From Paraphysomonas bandaiensis (taxonomy: Eukaryota; Chrysophyceae): a stretch of 64,000 nucleotides of DNA. A program made the position numbers and the translations under genes. How positions within the stretch are numbered: position 1 is the first letter of the stretch; every line of letters begins with the position of its first letter. Shown here in pieces: positions 34,491-46,318 of this stretch. The notes beneath the pieces were generated by a model. The model was not told the origin of the DNA and did not search any database. It worked only from the letters and a program-made list of their open reading frames with translations. The DNA lies in contig CBFFRP010000354.1 in assembly GCA_965644295.1 (NCBI GenBank), positions 184,981 to 248,980 on the forward strand, read 5' to 3'.

Positions 34491-35497
34491 TAGTGTGCTC
34501 TCTGACGTGTATTCATACTTTTTCAACATGTTCACATTTCTCATGTGTAGGACATTACGCGAGCGACGTTTCCTGCTTTATATGGCGGTCATGTACTATG
34601 AAGATTCTGTGTTACCATACAGTATATTTAAACAGTCACTTATATACTAAAAATCAAAATTAGCGTTGTTGAGTTCTTGTGTATAATATATATTATATAT
34701 TGTGCAATTAAAGTGAGTTAATTGTGTGCAACAGGTGAAATCAACCCATGGGTGAATATAGTTACAAGAGAATTAAATTTAGTTACTGATGTGTATGACT
34801 ATAAAGATGTAGGATTGGCTGGACAACTTATGATACATAGATGTTATTGAGAACAGATGTTGCAGGAATAAGTTGTGAAAGTTTAGTTTAGTTAACAATT
34901 ATCCCCATTTTGTCTCAAAAACATTTTTTTGACCTGATTTGGGCTTAACAGAGCGCTCATAGCTATCAGCACCGGGTAAATATAGATATTCAACTTCAAT
35001 ATTCGGTTCAACAGAAACTCGCTTCTATCTTAATTATGATACTCACTACTCACAGACTCACAGTCATATGTAAGTGATTTCATTATATTACACAATTAGA
35101 GAAAAACCACAATTATGAGTCAACTATCAAACACTCATCAAACTCTCCAAGAAGTTATACTCCATCCTTCATGTGCTGTAGAAAATCACAAATGATGTCA
35201 GTGCAAGCGATATACCTTCATAACCAGGACTTTGAAACAACTGCAAGAATATTACATGAGAGTTTAAGTGTTATATCTGATGCTGTATATGTGGTGAGAA
35301 GCAGTGAGCAGTGGCACAGAGTCCTATTAGGATTTGGGCGACATTGTACTTATCAGGACATTATTTATCAGGTTAAGCATACAGTATTGTATATAAATCG
35401 GTTGATGATGATAAAATTAAGGCAATGAGAAGCCTTTCGTGCGACTACAACTGTTCACATTCATCATCGCACTTGTGTACGAATTACAATGCCTCGC
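34231..35497. repeat. Right arm of the ~1-kb inverted repeat, with insertion
   Basis: Carries the truncated deaminase copy. A 338-bp insertion at about 34556-34893 resembles pieces at 13850-13990 and 14650-14730. The rest of the arm follows, to 'ttacaatgcctcgc'. The part from 34893 onward is also related, in the same orientation, to 41609-42263. Confidence 0.85.
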
Positions 35498-36339
35498 AGT
35501 TGCTATATTCCTTCAGTACTCTTCTGTGGTAAGAGTACATTTGTTGTAGCTATTATATATAAGACTTTGTTTTTTGTTTGAGTTGGTCTATAATGCAATT
35601 GCTATTCCCTACTCTATAAGCATACACAGAGATACACAGTATGATTTGAAAAAATATGACTTCTTACTGTTATTCAGGGAACACGTATACAATGAGAAAT
35701 ATCAAATATACAATAAATATGATACGCAACTGTACAAGATACGCACATGTGTGTGGTGCTAACGCTCTGTTCAAACGTGTCTTGCTATAGTACTATTAGG
35801 CTTTATCCTTCATGTTGTGAAGTTTATATATACGTTCAATCTTTATCTCTAATAAATAATACAAAGTGTATCTTTACTAAATACCAAGACTTATTTTTAT
35901 TTGTTTTCTTCATGTTAATGAGGGAACACCTATTTCTTCCTACAGCAAGCAAGCTACTAATAATAGCTAGACAATCTAAAATATTAAGTGTACAACATTA
36001 TGGGAATAAGCTACAATTTAAAGTAAGGATTGATAAGGAGTATTATTGTCTCATGTCTAAAGTTTTCGCCTTTGTTTCAAATTTTTGAGCTCGGGACGAT
36101 ATATTCTCCTTGTTGCCCGTGTGGTTAAAAATATTATTATATAACTATTTGCTAATAAACAAGCTTAAACAAAGTTTTTGGTATCAGCATGTGTATGTTG
36201 TAGTACTACTTGGTGCCTATATAATAGAGCGGGTTGAAGTCAAATGTAATTGCAATTCTTACTCTCAATTTCAATTATTGCAATTAATTACAATTATTTA
36301 GTACTGAAGTACATTAGCTGCCAATATAGCTACCTCAAC
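35498..36339. other. AT-rich, repeat-derived, no gene supported
   Basis: Partly shared with 42264-42560 ('agagcatagtatg..', 'cctatttctt..tacag..agcaagc'). Open frames (for example 35747-36088) have extreme AT-driven composition. Confidence 0.35.
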
Positions 36340-36965
36340 TGTCATTTCATTCCAGAGGCGACGGTTCATGCGTAAAAGCATGAGTAGCTCTAAATGTCGA
36401 GGAGTTATACTCTTGCGCAACCGTCATCACAATCTTAGCTCGACTGAACAACCTTTCAATCTTATTGGTTGTGGCATGCAAGTGCTTCATGCTGCGGTAA
36501 CGAGTTTGATGGTTATGTCTTGCTTGCTTCCGCTGCCTGCTACCATCAATCAAACGTTGCGCTGCGTCGTCATTCTGAACTAGGCTCTCACAGTCATCAT
36601 CTTCTTTATCCTCATTAAGAAAAATATTTTAATTTGATCCTTTTTCCTCGAGTTAGAGTGGCTTCATTGCCACATTGAATCTTCACGACTGCCTTTTCGA
36701 AAGAAGCGTCATGAATAATAGCAGTATGACGCTCAACAATAGTAGGTGCCTTATGATGAGTTCGTCAAACACTATGCGAACGTCGTGGAGGTCAAGCTGG
36801 TGTTCACCTTCCATCTGTAATTATATGGACACTAGTTGAAAGAATTCCAATTTCACCCCGTAATTGCACGCGATTGGCATGCTCGATTTCACTTGGTATT
36901 GGACTTAACACGTCGGAACCAAACTCGCATTATTGCCAATATGATTAGATAGAAGCAAGTAGTGG
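36340..36965 (-). pseudogene. hAT-family transposase remnant
   Basis: On the minus strand, pieces of a hAT transposase lie in order but in shifting frames. First is FGSDVLSPIPSEIEHANRVQ (about 36930-36870), then QLDLHDVRIVFDELI (about 36800-36756). Next is IVERHTAIIHDASFEKAVVK (about 36745-36686), then the dimerisation block TTNKIERLFSRAKIV (about 36475-36430). Frameshifts and stops separate them. TTGCAATT-rich ends near 36245-36300 and 37160-37230 may be the element's termini. Confidence 0.7.
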
Positions 36966-37650
36966 TAAATCAAATGTAGAGCCCCAATGACTTCTGGTAC
37001 CAGTTTATCGCTAATTAAGTAAATAAATTATTATGTGAGATAATCATAATATGGCTATTATAATCTTCGATTTTTATTGGAAAAATATTATAAAAAAGTA
37101 GTTTTAAACAACTTTTCAGTATAGAAAGGTGGTATTATTGATCAATCAATTGAAGCAAGCTGGAGTTAATTATAATTGAAATAATGATTAGATGTCCCAA
37201 TTTCAATTATTGCAATTTTAAAAATTGATAATTAATTGATATGCAGTCCTAGCATACAGTCACTATAATAGATAAAATCTTCACGTTTAAGAAAACGAAT
37301 TTCCTATTTTCGAGTTAAGCTTGAATGTTTGGTTTGTATAATGCTCGATTATTCGTATATGTACTACACGCATTGTTGACTGACGATTATATCCCTGCTA
37401 ACCATTTGTACCTGTCATTTTTACTATCGTTATGATATCATTCATTTCAACAGTCCATTCACTAGCATGGTTACTCATTGGTGAAGTCGTAACACCATTA
37501 CATTTACCACGCGATAACTTAGATCGACACAACTTAACAACCATCACTATAACAAAGTACATAGCTATACGTCGTTGTTGCAGAATTCAAGTATACAGCC
37601 CAGCAATGCACCTTTCACGATAAACATGTTACGAGATCAGTGAATGATGT
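36966..37650. other. Intergenic; element end and 3' flank of ArfGAP gene
   Basis: Contains 'caattataattaactccag' and ttgcaatt-type words near 37160-37230 and no gene. Confidence 0.35.
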
Positions 37651-39388
37651 TTAAAACATGTCAAACGGGTTGGCAGAAGCAGCAGAACTAGACTCTTGTG
37701 TCGGTTTATGAGGTGCTGCATTGGCATCATTCGACTTCGTCTTGGCACTACCTCCGCTGCCGACACCACCCCATCCCATCGATGCAAAGGGATCAGCCTC
37801 TTCTACAGGTTTCTGCTGTGCCGGAGGCTGTTGCTGCTGTTGTCCGTACCCGCCGTATCCTCCGAGTGCTTGGCCGCTTCCGGGTGGCTGTTGCACATAT
37901 CCGCTATAGCCACCGTCCTGCTGTTGACCGTATCCACCATACCCACCCTGTTGTTGGCCATAACCTGGCTGCGCCTGACCGTATCCACCATAGCCACCTG
38001 CATGCTGGCCATATCCACCATATCCACCGTATCCACTCTGCTGCTGCCCGTAACCACCCTGTTGGTGTCCATACGCACCATATCCCCCAACAGATTGGCC
38101 ATAGCCTGTCTGCTGTCCATATCCGCTCTGTTGCTGACCGTACCCACCGTAGCCACCAGACTGATGTGGTTGTTGCTGCTGAGGCTGTTGTTGTTGACCA
38201 TATCCTCCACCTCCAAAAGGATTAGACGACTCCGCTGCGTTATCTCCGTATCCTGAACCACCAAATGCTGCAGGCGGAGCAGGAGGAGTAGCCACCGGAA
38301 TATCGTCGAAAGCATCGAATGCACTCATATTAGATGCAGGTTTGGGGTTGGTAGGTGGGCTGGCTGGAGCACTACTATTCAGATTGAGGTTAGCCATACC
38401 TGGCACGGGCTGTGAGGAAAAACCATTTCCATTATCCGAAGGAGGTAAAGGAGCAGCGCCAAAAGGATCAGAATCACCGAAGGTTCCTAATCCGCCGCCA
38501 GAAGGTTGAGAGACGGGACTCTTTGAGGACGCTGCAGGAGAAGAGCTGAATGCATTAAACCCGGATGAAGTCGCGACAGGAGCAGAGTTGAATGCGTCGA
38601 ATTGAGATGAGGCTGAGGCAGTGGGGGCAGAAGAGAATTCGGAGCTCCCAAAGGCATCAAATCCTCCGGAAGAAGTGGGAGCCGAGGAGCCAAATGCATC
38701 GAATTGAGAAGCCGAAGGGACTTGGGATTGTGGAGCGGGGGTCGTTTCGCTCATCAGATCTAGTAGATCGGAAGCAGCAGACGGAGCGGTGCTATGCTGA
38801 TGCTGTACCGGAAGAGAGGGTTGAGCATGGACCTGCTCAGGTGCAGTGCTCGTAGAAGGCCGGCGTTCTACACTGGACCGCCTTCTCTCCTGCACGACCT
38901 CTTCAACCGGAGGAACATCAGCATCCTCGCTATACCACCGCTTATCCAAATACTTCATACGGATAAACTCTCGTAGTTTATTTATATCTGAACCGTTAGG
39001 AATTGGGTATTCCCGCGGACTGTGGCGGGCCATGTACTTTGCATTATGGCGAGCATTACCTCCTTCCTGCATGGACTTGACATCATCAGCTGTGAACACC
39101 GTCATGGATATGCCCTTGACTTTAAACTGTAATTCTCGACTAAATAACAGTTACATAATACATATATATTAATATTTCTACTCACTGTATGCCAGAGCAT
39201 TTAGTGCAAACAAAAGTGTGATGCGTAAAGTTAATGTAGGAAGGCATCTGAAAAGCACTATTAGATTTGTATCTCGCCTGAATCTGAAGCACTACCTTTT
39301 CTGGACAATCCACGCAAGTTTTATTGCTATCCACTCTTGCAATTTTGCGAATGTCAGCCAACATTTTTTCCTCCTGTGTTAAATCCAT
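37651..39388 (-). CDS. ArfGAP-domain protein with Gly/Tyr/Gln-rich prion-like tail
   Basis: Three exons on the minus strand: 39388-39296, 39247-39186 and 39139-37651; 547 aa. An in-frame ATG 12 codons upstream at 39424 is an alternative start. Removing a 48-nt intron (39295-39248) that contains no stop restores the invariant zinc finger C-x2-C-x16-C-x2-C (CVDCPEK|MPSYINFTHHTFVCTKC). It is followed by SGIHRE, which holds the arginine finger, and then MQEGGNARHNAKYM. ArfGAPs stimulate GTP hydrolysis on Arf in vesicle coats. The middle is Ser/Ala-rich with repeated SxFDAF, NPFGGG and DPF motifs, typical of clathrin/EH-domain binding. It then has about 150 residues of GYGQQ-type repeats, a DPFASMGWGG motif, and ends NPFDMF. 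SMAP/AGFG-like architecture is the nearest comparison. Confidence 0.93.
39248..39295 (-). other. Frame-preserving 48-nt intron inside the ArfGAP zinc finger
   Basis: gtagtg...tctaatagtgcttttcag on the minus strand; length divisible by three, no stop, phase 0. Without removal the zinc-finger spacing would be 32 instead of the invariant 16. Confidence 0.9.
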
Positions 39389-40036
39389 GAGATGTACAGA
39401 ATTCAGTGATAGATTTAGATACATGTTTCGAAGATTTCTTGGACATGATTACAGCAACTGAACAACAACAAGTACAAACTATTCAGCTGTTCCAAAAAGG
39501 TCAAATAGATTTTGCAGTTTTCACTCCCTGCAACCGGAAGAAATATACTATATTGTTTGTTTGGAGTTCACCGACGACAGACGACAGGGATGATTAATGC
39601 ATATACTGCTGTATATGTCTATGTGTATGATGGGTAAAATCAGATGAATTTTCTCTATCCACAAAACCAAAAATCCGCAATACCTTGCTTGCTGTTGTTG
39701 TACACCGTACAGCAGTAGTGTGAAGTACGAATCACACGGATACGCCACACAGGATACTGCTGTACCAGCATCAGACAAAAAAACCTGCACCATCTGTTTA
39801 GCACCAACAGGTTTTTATTTAAATCCGAAAATTTTATTTCCACAGCTATGAAACCGGATATAAATTCTTTTTTTTGTTGTCAGAGGAGTTCCAGAAGAAA
39901 AAATGGATCTCTGGTATTGTACAGGAGATCTACAGCAGTACTTTCACACACAGAGCAGTTGACCGCGACACGAATGATAAGTATATAGCCACTTCACATA
40001 TAAGTTAAGCGATTATACAATAACGGAATCTATAAA

Positions 40037-40812
40037 ATGGTTTGCTGTTTGATATGTTTCAGTCCTGAGCCTGTGGAGGGAGATGAAAGAAGTTTCAGGC
40101 CAAACAGCTTTCAAATTTCATTGATGGATGCGGTGTGTAAAGGCCAGGTAATCTCCTCTTATACTCATGTTGCGTACCTTAGCTGCGTTGTCATGTGTAG
40201 CCATGTTGCTGCATTAGTTGCTTTTGTCCTTGTTGTGCGGCATTTAAAGCGAGAAAGGACGCTCTAGACGGTGATATGAGCCGCTACATTTGCTGTCAAG
40301 GATATATCCCTGGATGTCTATGTTGCAAGGCAGGAAGCTGTGGTGAGTCGTCTTGTCCCGATTGTTGTCTCTGCCTAGAGGCGTTCCTATGCGTCGGACC
40401 GAGCATGTCGTCCTCTCGACTCTATATGATGGATAAATACCAGCTCGCAAACGATCCGTGTGACAACCGCCTCATTCGCCTCAATAACTGCTGTAAGTAA
40501 ATATATATGCTTTTCTGGCATGTAATCTCAATGTCGTAATATCAGTGCAAATTCTATCATGCATATGCGACATTCTGGCCATTTTCATCCAGGAGCTGAG
40601 AGAATTAGCCACCCTGCTTCGCTGCATCGCGGATACATTCTTCTATTCTCTTATGGGATGGTATTGAATAGTTTATATGTATAAATAATATCTCATCTTG
40701 TGATGTATCTAGTATGTCTGCCCAGATCAACTATGAAGTGGAATACCGAAAGTCCAAACAGGGGGGACATACACCTACACAAGCTATTCCAGTTGAACAA
40801 GCCAAACACTGA
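40037..40812 (+). CDS. Small Cys-rich conserved eukaryotic protein
   Basis: Four exons (40037-40147, 40258-40492, 40546-40660, 40713-40812) give 186 aa; introns are 110, 53 and 52 nt. The core reads SRYICCQGYIPGCLCCKAGS, then CPDCCLCLEAFLCVGPSMSS, SRLYMMDKYQLANDPCDNRL and IRLNNCLQILSCICDILAIF. Later come RELATLLRCIADTFF and GCMSAQINYEVEY. I recall this DPCDNRLIR-x-NNCLQ-x-LSCICD pattern from uncharacterised proteins of protists; no function is attached. About 26 cysteines suggest metal binding, lipidation or disulfides; a hydrophobic stretch may be membrane-associated. A minus-strand frame overlaps its 3' end (40731-41117) and is not supported. Confidence 0.85.
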
Positions 40813-41608
40813 ACCCACAATTGCCAAGGTAGTGGTATTGCTGTGTATTTGATCGTCAATTCAGTGTTCAGAAAGCCAGAAGTAATTTCGTCATTGATGA
40901 CTTTAAAAAATATTGGATATGGTTTATCGTAATAATTATGAAGATACGAACGTCTTGCCACACAGAAGCCACTAAATAAGGACAAGAACAGTGCCGTACG
41001 TAACAATGGTACTGCTGCAACAAACAAGCATTCCCATTGTATGAATGAAATATCGCTCGTTGGTATATAACAAAGGTAGTAAGATACGTAAAGTATAACG
41101 TACATTTCGAAGGACAAAGACTAGATCAGATATTTAACATAGCTGCAATTCAGTCAATAGTAAGTGTGTGAAACTGAGGTAGTTGGGCTGGCGTGAGCAC
41201 TAAAATTAAATGTCATAAGAGACTTGTTTTCGATATTCCACTTTCTGCTGAAGTACATGACAAAACACCGCTATCCATACACAAATACAAGAAATTGTAC
41301 TAAATTAAATTGTTGAGTTTAGCAGTTTGTGAGCAATAAAAAGTTGTATTGCTAAGGTGTTTGGTTTGAAGTGTGACTTGGAAAAAAGTTGTGTTTTACA
41401 GTATTACATAAACAAATGATGTAATATGAATGATGTAGTGAACTTAAAATATATTGACTGTATAATTAAGATCGTGTCTAGCTAAGATCTGATCATATTG
41501 ATTGGTAGTTGAGAGAATATAATTGTAGTGAATATTAATGAAATTTGAGAGGTGATGAAAATAATTTTAATAATTGAGTATTAAGTATTCAGTAAAATTA
41601 TAATCTTA
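40813..41608. other. Intergenic, repeat-like
   Basis: The stretch 41320-41460 ('aaaaagttgtattgctaaggtg..', 'acagtattacataaac') is related to 45485-45600 and 58930-59040, a dispersed AT-rich repeat. No gene was supported. Confidence 0.4.
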
Positions 41609-42263
41609 TCCCCATTATGTCTCAAAATCATTTTTTGACCTGATTTTGTCTCAACAGGGCGCTCATAGCTCAGCACCGGGCAAATATAGACATTCAACTT
41701 CAATATTCGGTCAACAGAAACTCACTTCTATCTTAATTATGATATTGACAGTCATTGTAGTACACAATTAGAGAGAAACCCACAATTATGAGCAAACTGT
41801 CCAAAGCAGGTCATATAATAGCACTCCAAGTTATATTCCATTCTTTTCGTCTGCTGTAGAAGATCATAATGATGTCAGTGCAAGCGATCTATCTTCATAA
41901 CCAGGACTTCGAAACAACTTCAAGAATGCTTCAGGAGAGTTTAAGTGTCACATCTGATGCTGTATAGGTGGCTAAGGGCAATTGTATCCAGTTCTTTCAG
42001 GGTTTGGGTCACATTGTGCTTATGAGGATATTGTGTACCTCATATCATACACACATCATTCAATCAGGTGCACTATGAGAGGAGGTTAAAAGCGCATTAT
42101 ATAATATTGTATATAGATGTGATGATCCTAATTAAGGCAATGCCTTTCGCGCGACTACAACTATTCACATTCATCATCACACTTGTGTACGAATTTCAAC
42201 ACCTCGCAGTTGCCATTCCCTCAGTATCCTTCTGTGATAGGAGTGCATTTGTTGTAGCTATAT
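41609..42263. repeat. Third copy of the inverted-repeat arm sequence
   Basis: Same orientation as the right arm (34893-35540). Shared text: 'ttatccccatt.tgtctcaaaa.cattttttgacctgatttgg', 'gcgctcatagct', 'gtcagtgcaagcgat.tatcttcataaccagg' and 'ctacaact.ttcacattcatcatc.cacttgtgtacgaatt'. It carries no deaminase sequence. Confidence 0.75.
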
Positions 42264-43140
42264 TATATATGTAAATTTGTGGGTTTATTGTTTGAGTTGA
42301 TCTACAGTATAGTGCAATTTCTATTCTCAAAGCATAGTATGCAGTATACACATTCAATATTATGTATTCTCATATCTGTTTTCTTTTAATGTTAATCCGG
42401 AAACACCTATTTCTTATTACAGAAAGCAAGCAACTAAAAAATTGCTCTACAATCTAATATTATTTAGTTTTCAACATCATGAGGATAAAAGCTACGATTT
42501 AACCTAGGGATAAGGAGTATCGAGCCTCCTTATTGCCCGTGGTTAAATATAACTATAAGCCGTCCAATTATGTCTAAAGTTTATATATGGCAGCGGACTG
42601 GAAACAGGTTCCAAAGTTCGATCAATTAGGAGTTATTATTAACTGGACAAAGAAACTTAAGACTCAAGGCGACCAGTGAGACAGAGATACAGTCAGAGGG
42701 AGGGCGATCATATAATCAGGAGGGAGAGAATAAAAACTATTGGCTAATAAAGCAAAACGTTTTTAGGATGATGATAATAATAATATACATAATATTGAAT
42801 GTCTGATTGAATTTTGTTGCCGCAACCAACCTAACACCTCGCGCGACACTAAGCATATATATGACATGACTCTCATCTAGTTATACTATATTGCATGAAT
42901 CAACTACATGACGCTGAAAAGAAAAATGTCTTGTACGAAAACTTTTAGTATATTGCATAATTACTTCAAATTTTTTTGTGAAGCGCAATTAATTTATAGG
43001 GATATATATTGTGTCTGCATTTTATTACTTCATGACATCATCATTGTGTTGTCTGTGTATAATATATACACAGTAGTAGTTACGTTGTGTGAGATTTTCA
43101 TAAGAGTATTATTACAGTATATATTTTAGTATATGAAAAA
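42264..43140. other. AT-rich repeat tail and intergenic
   Basis: No gene supported. Confidence 0.35.
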
Positions 43141-43720
43141 AGTAAACAATATGCAAACGTGGGAAAAAAAATTTCCCACGTTTTTGACGTACATTCCTCG
43201 TTAAAGCTAGCTAGTTACTAGAGTGCTAATAAATAGTTCTCTGCATTTGTATTGATATATTACTGACTAATATTGCAAATTAATATTATTTTCAGTATAA
43301 AAATGGGTTCAACTAACCGTTTGATTGCTATGTACGTGAATGAGCTACAAACTAGTTCTAGCTAGTCATTGTATAAACATAACACCACATAATTATTGAA
43401 AAGAAGAGCAATAAACATACAATGCATATATTGAACGTAGTGAATACTCTAGCATAGGATTTGTGTGACGCGACGTGTATTGGTGTTTTATGATGGCTAT
43501 TAGTAGTAGTATTAGGGCATTCAACGTAGTTACTGGTTAAAGGAAACGTGCTGTTGGTGTGTCCTATAGGACCTAAATATTAATAAAAATAATTATTAAC
43601 ACTATACTATTGCATTCAAGCACTTTTAGAACCATTCTACAACAATTCTTAAAAGTCTAGTAAAATCTACTAGAATTTCCCAAATTTCTGAAAATTTCCC
43701 ACGTTTGCATATTGTTTACT
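43141..43720. mobile_element. 580-bp element with 26-bp perfect terminal inverted repeats
   Basis: The left end agtaaacaatatgcaaacgt + gggaaa is the exact inverse of the right end at 43695-43720. The left TIR is followed at once by a second, shorter inversion (aaatttcccacgttttt). There is no ORF inside. It fits a MITE; target-site duplication is not clear. Confidence 0.7.
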
Positions 43721-43969
43721 TAAAGTAAGTTATAAACAATACTTTAGTTTTAAAATAATATATTATACAATTGATAATATACACCAGCTAAATTATAATA
43801 TTTAATATAGACTTCAAATATTATGTACTTACATAAAAATATGAAACTTTTCCATATATATAAAACCTGGTTAAATCATAATATAACAATAAAAAGGAAT
43901 CGCCTTGCTGCGAAATGCAGTTGTGTTTCCAGTATTTCACCAGGTTTCACGATCACAGACACTTGAAGA
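43721..43969. other. AT-rich spacer
   Basis: Nothing supported except a small 'aaaacctggt..accaggttt' inverted pair (about 43863 and 43938). Confidence 0.35.
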
Positions 43970-44130
43970 CGTCTACACAAGTGACACTATATATGTATCA
44001 CACAAGCATTCGGCTATAAGAGGGCAGAAAAATGTATGCCGCTCACGTTAGTTTCCCGAGAATTATTTCCGCTTATTCCCTATATAGAGAACATCACGAA
44101 AAGGTGCGCGTCCGACTTTGTTGAAGGGAT
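43970..44130 (+). mobile_element. Short inverted-repeat element, 3' half
   Basis: Starts 'gacgtctacacaagtgacact' and ends 'aaaaggtgcgcgtccgactttgttga', the right half of the 8899/28330 family. Confidence 0.6.
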
Positions 44131-44580
44131 GATATACGTAGAAAATCGAAAAGCTGTTTGGCTGGCACGGCAAACATGCTATTGGTTAATCAATAAAACT
44201 TCACCGAATAAGCCCTGTGCTGTATTATGATGAGAAAACGGTGAATGTTGCACATCTCTAATAAAAATAGAACTCTAATTAATTAGTATTAGAATTATAT
44301 GTCCACTCTCGTATCTATTATGGCGGTGGTTCAGTACCAGATTATTGCATCGATGGGGGTGCATGTGATATAATATTATATGTATATATATTGCATACGA
44401 TGGTGAGGTTGAGGTTTTAGAAGTCAATAGTGGCCCCCGCTGGCCCGAACAGTTTTATGGACTTATTTAGTTGGCGCTACTACAATTTCATTTTGTTGAC
44501 GATCAGATGAGTGGGGTCCACATCGACGCCGGCTTCGGGGGTACACCCAAACATATCTGCACAGCAAATGAGACACTCTA

Positions 44581-44715
44581 ACTAACTACTAGTGCTTAAC
44601 TCTGATATTCTACTATTTGGCGGTACGAAAGTTGTTTGTGCGTCACCGCAAGCACCACCACACAGGTGCAACCACTTTTGCTTTCTGTCCACACAGCCCG
44701 GATGCTTGACTTCAG
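44581..44715 (+). repeat. 135-bp segment identical to 8971-9105
   Basis: Every base matches the left part of the 8899 element, including the hairpin core. The match stops abruptly at 'gcttgacttcag'; different sequence follows. Complete identity means a recent transposition or duplication. Confidence 0.9.
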
Positions 44716-46318
44716 GGAGTGGTTAGTCTCTTAAAGTACCTCTTGTACCCTCTTGCCTGCGAGCAGTGCATCTAGTGTGTGTGAGGCTCCTAGTGTTGAG
44801 AGAGATACCCATCATGCTGATGCATCATGCTGTGAAAAGTGTATGTGACACCACACCTACTGAGTCTAGGTAGGGAGACCATTTTGTAAAACATGGGTGA
44901 TGTGCCTGCAACTGAGCCTATAGTAGTAGTGAGGCCAGTGACAAAAACGTCAAATCATCCAAAAGGTGTTGACTAGTGTTTCTACTCTGAGGAAATTGTT
45001 GTTAACATCATGATGTATGTATGTGTACTGACGAATGTGTCGAACTACAGAGAAATCGAGACATATGAAGAGTCCATTATAATTTCGCTGATTCTCCTGA
45101 GTAGAAAAAAGCAAGGCGCTTCGAAGCCTACCTTGGCTATAAAAATGCAATTTAATGACTACTTATTTACAACAATAATATATATGTTAGGGGTGATTGT
45201 ATCCTGTGTGTGGTGTTAATCTCTGTGTCGTTTCATTTATTAAAAAGAGGTCTAGAGGTAAAAATCAGAAAAGTTCTTAGATTGTTATCAAAACAATACT
45301 TACAGATGAGGTAGAAAATCATGAGAGCTTTAACTAGCTAAAAAATCGGAGTCATACATCCACCAGTTTGTCCTATTTGGATTTGGTAGTTGCGTATTCG
45401 TCGGTTTTGTGTCGCGATATGAAGATTTTATCTACAGCTTTGAAATGATAGGGAGTATTGAGTTTTTCTGTTTCTTGTAGGCAATAAAAAGCTGTATTTC
45501 TAATGTATTTGAAGTATGGCCGCTACTTCTTGAATAATACAGCAGTGGTTCACAGTATTACATAAACTAGTGCTAATATGATAGGTGTAAAAGCAGCGAA
45601 AATAAAATATATTTAATATTTTTCTTCTTGCTACTAGGAACACGTTTAAAGTGATATAAATAGATCAATACTCCAATATAGCCAAAATATATACAATAAT
45701 AGAGCGGTGATTGCTAGTTTAATGCCTCAAATTTACTTAATAATCAATTAGAATATTATGATCAACATGATGTAGCATCATTCACTGATATAATTATATT
45801 CAATCAATATTATGGATATTAGATTATACCTGGATATCATACATAGATTGATCTAATGTGCCTAAATCCTTAGTTCTGGTAACTCGAACGTTCAAGAAGT
45901 GTTCCAAGTGTCCTATATCTGATCCATCCAATCTTTCGCAGAATCGTGTTCTCAATGTCTGTCAGTATGTTAAGGACCAGCTGACGTCAATCCAATCAGA
46001 CCTCACATAACTGTAGTAACCAGCACACAGAAGTCCAGCTACTATCATAACATTATCACTGTAGGCTATTATAGTTGTGTATTCCCAAATATTTTGAATA
46101 GAAGCAGATTTCGTCAAATAAGATATATATGTTACAAATTCTTAATTAGTACCATATTAACTAATAACACACAATCATTACAGTGATTCTCAGAGGGTGA
46201 CATTTATATTCTTCAAAATCACACATGCATCACAGAAGTGATGTACTAAAGAGAAAAATTCTCACTATAACCTATCATTGAAGTATTAATCTCTATCAAG
46301 ATGTATATATCCCACGTC
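44716..46318. other. Intergenic, no gene supported
   Basis: The stretch 44716-44990 is less AT-rich and has a short frame MGDVPATEPIVVVRPVTK that ends quickly; it could be the edge of a lost retroelement. 45485-45600 is a dispersed repeat (see 40813). The rest is AT-rich. Confidence 0.35.

Noticed and set aside
37696-38324. Long frames antisense and out of frame to the ArfGAP tail
   Set aside because: Created by the GYGQQ codon repeats; the ArfGAP frame explains the sequence.
40731-41117. Minus-strand open frame of 128 codons, hydrophobic
   Set aside because: It overlaps antisense the last exon of the well-supported Cys-rich gene, its first codon is TTG, and there is no splice or motif support.
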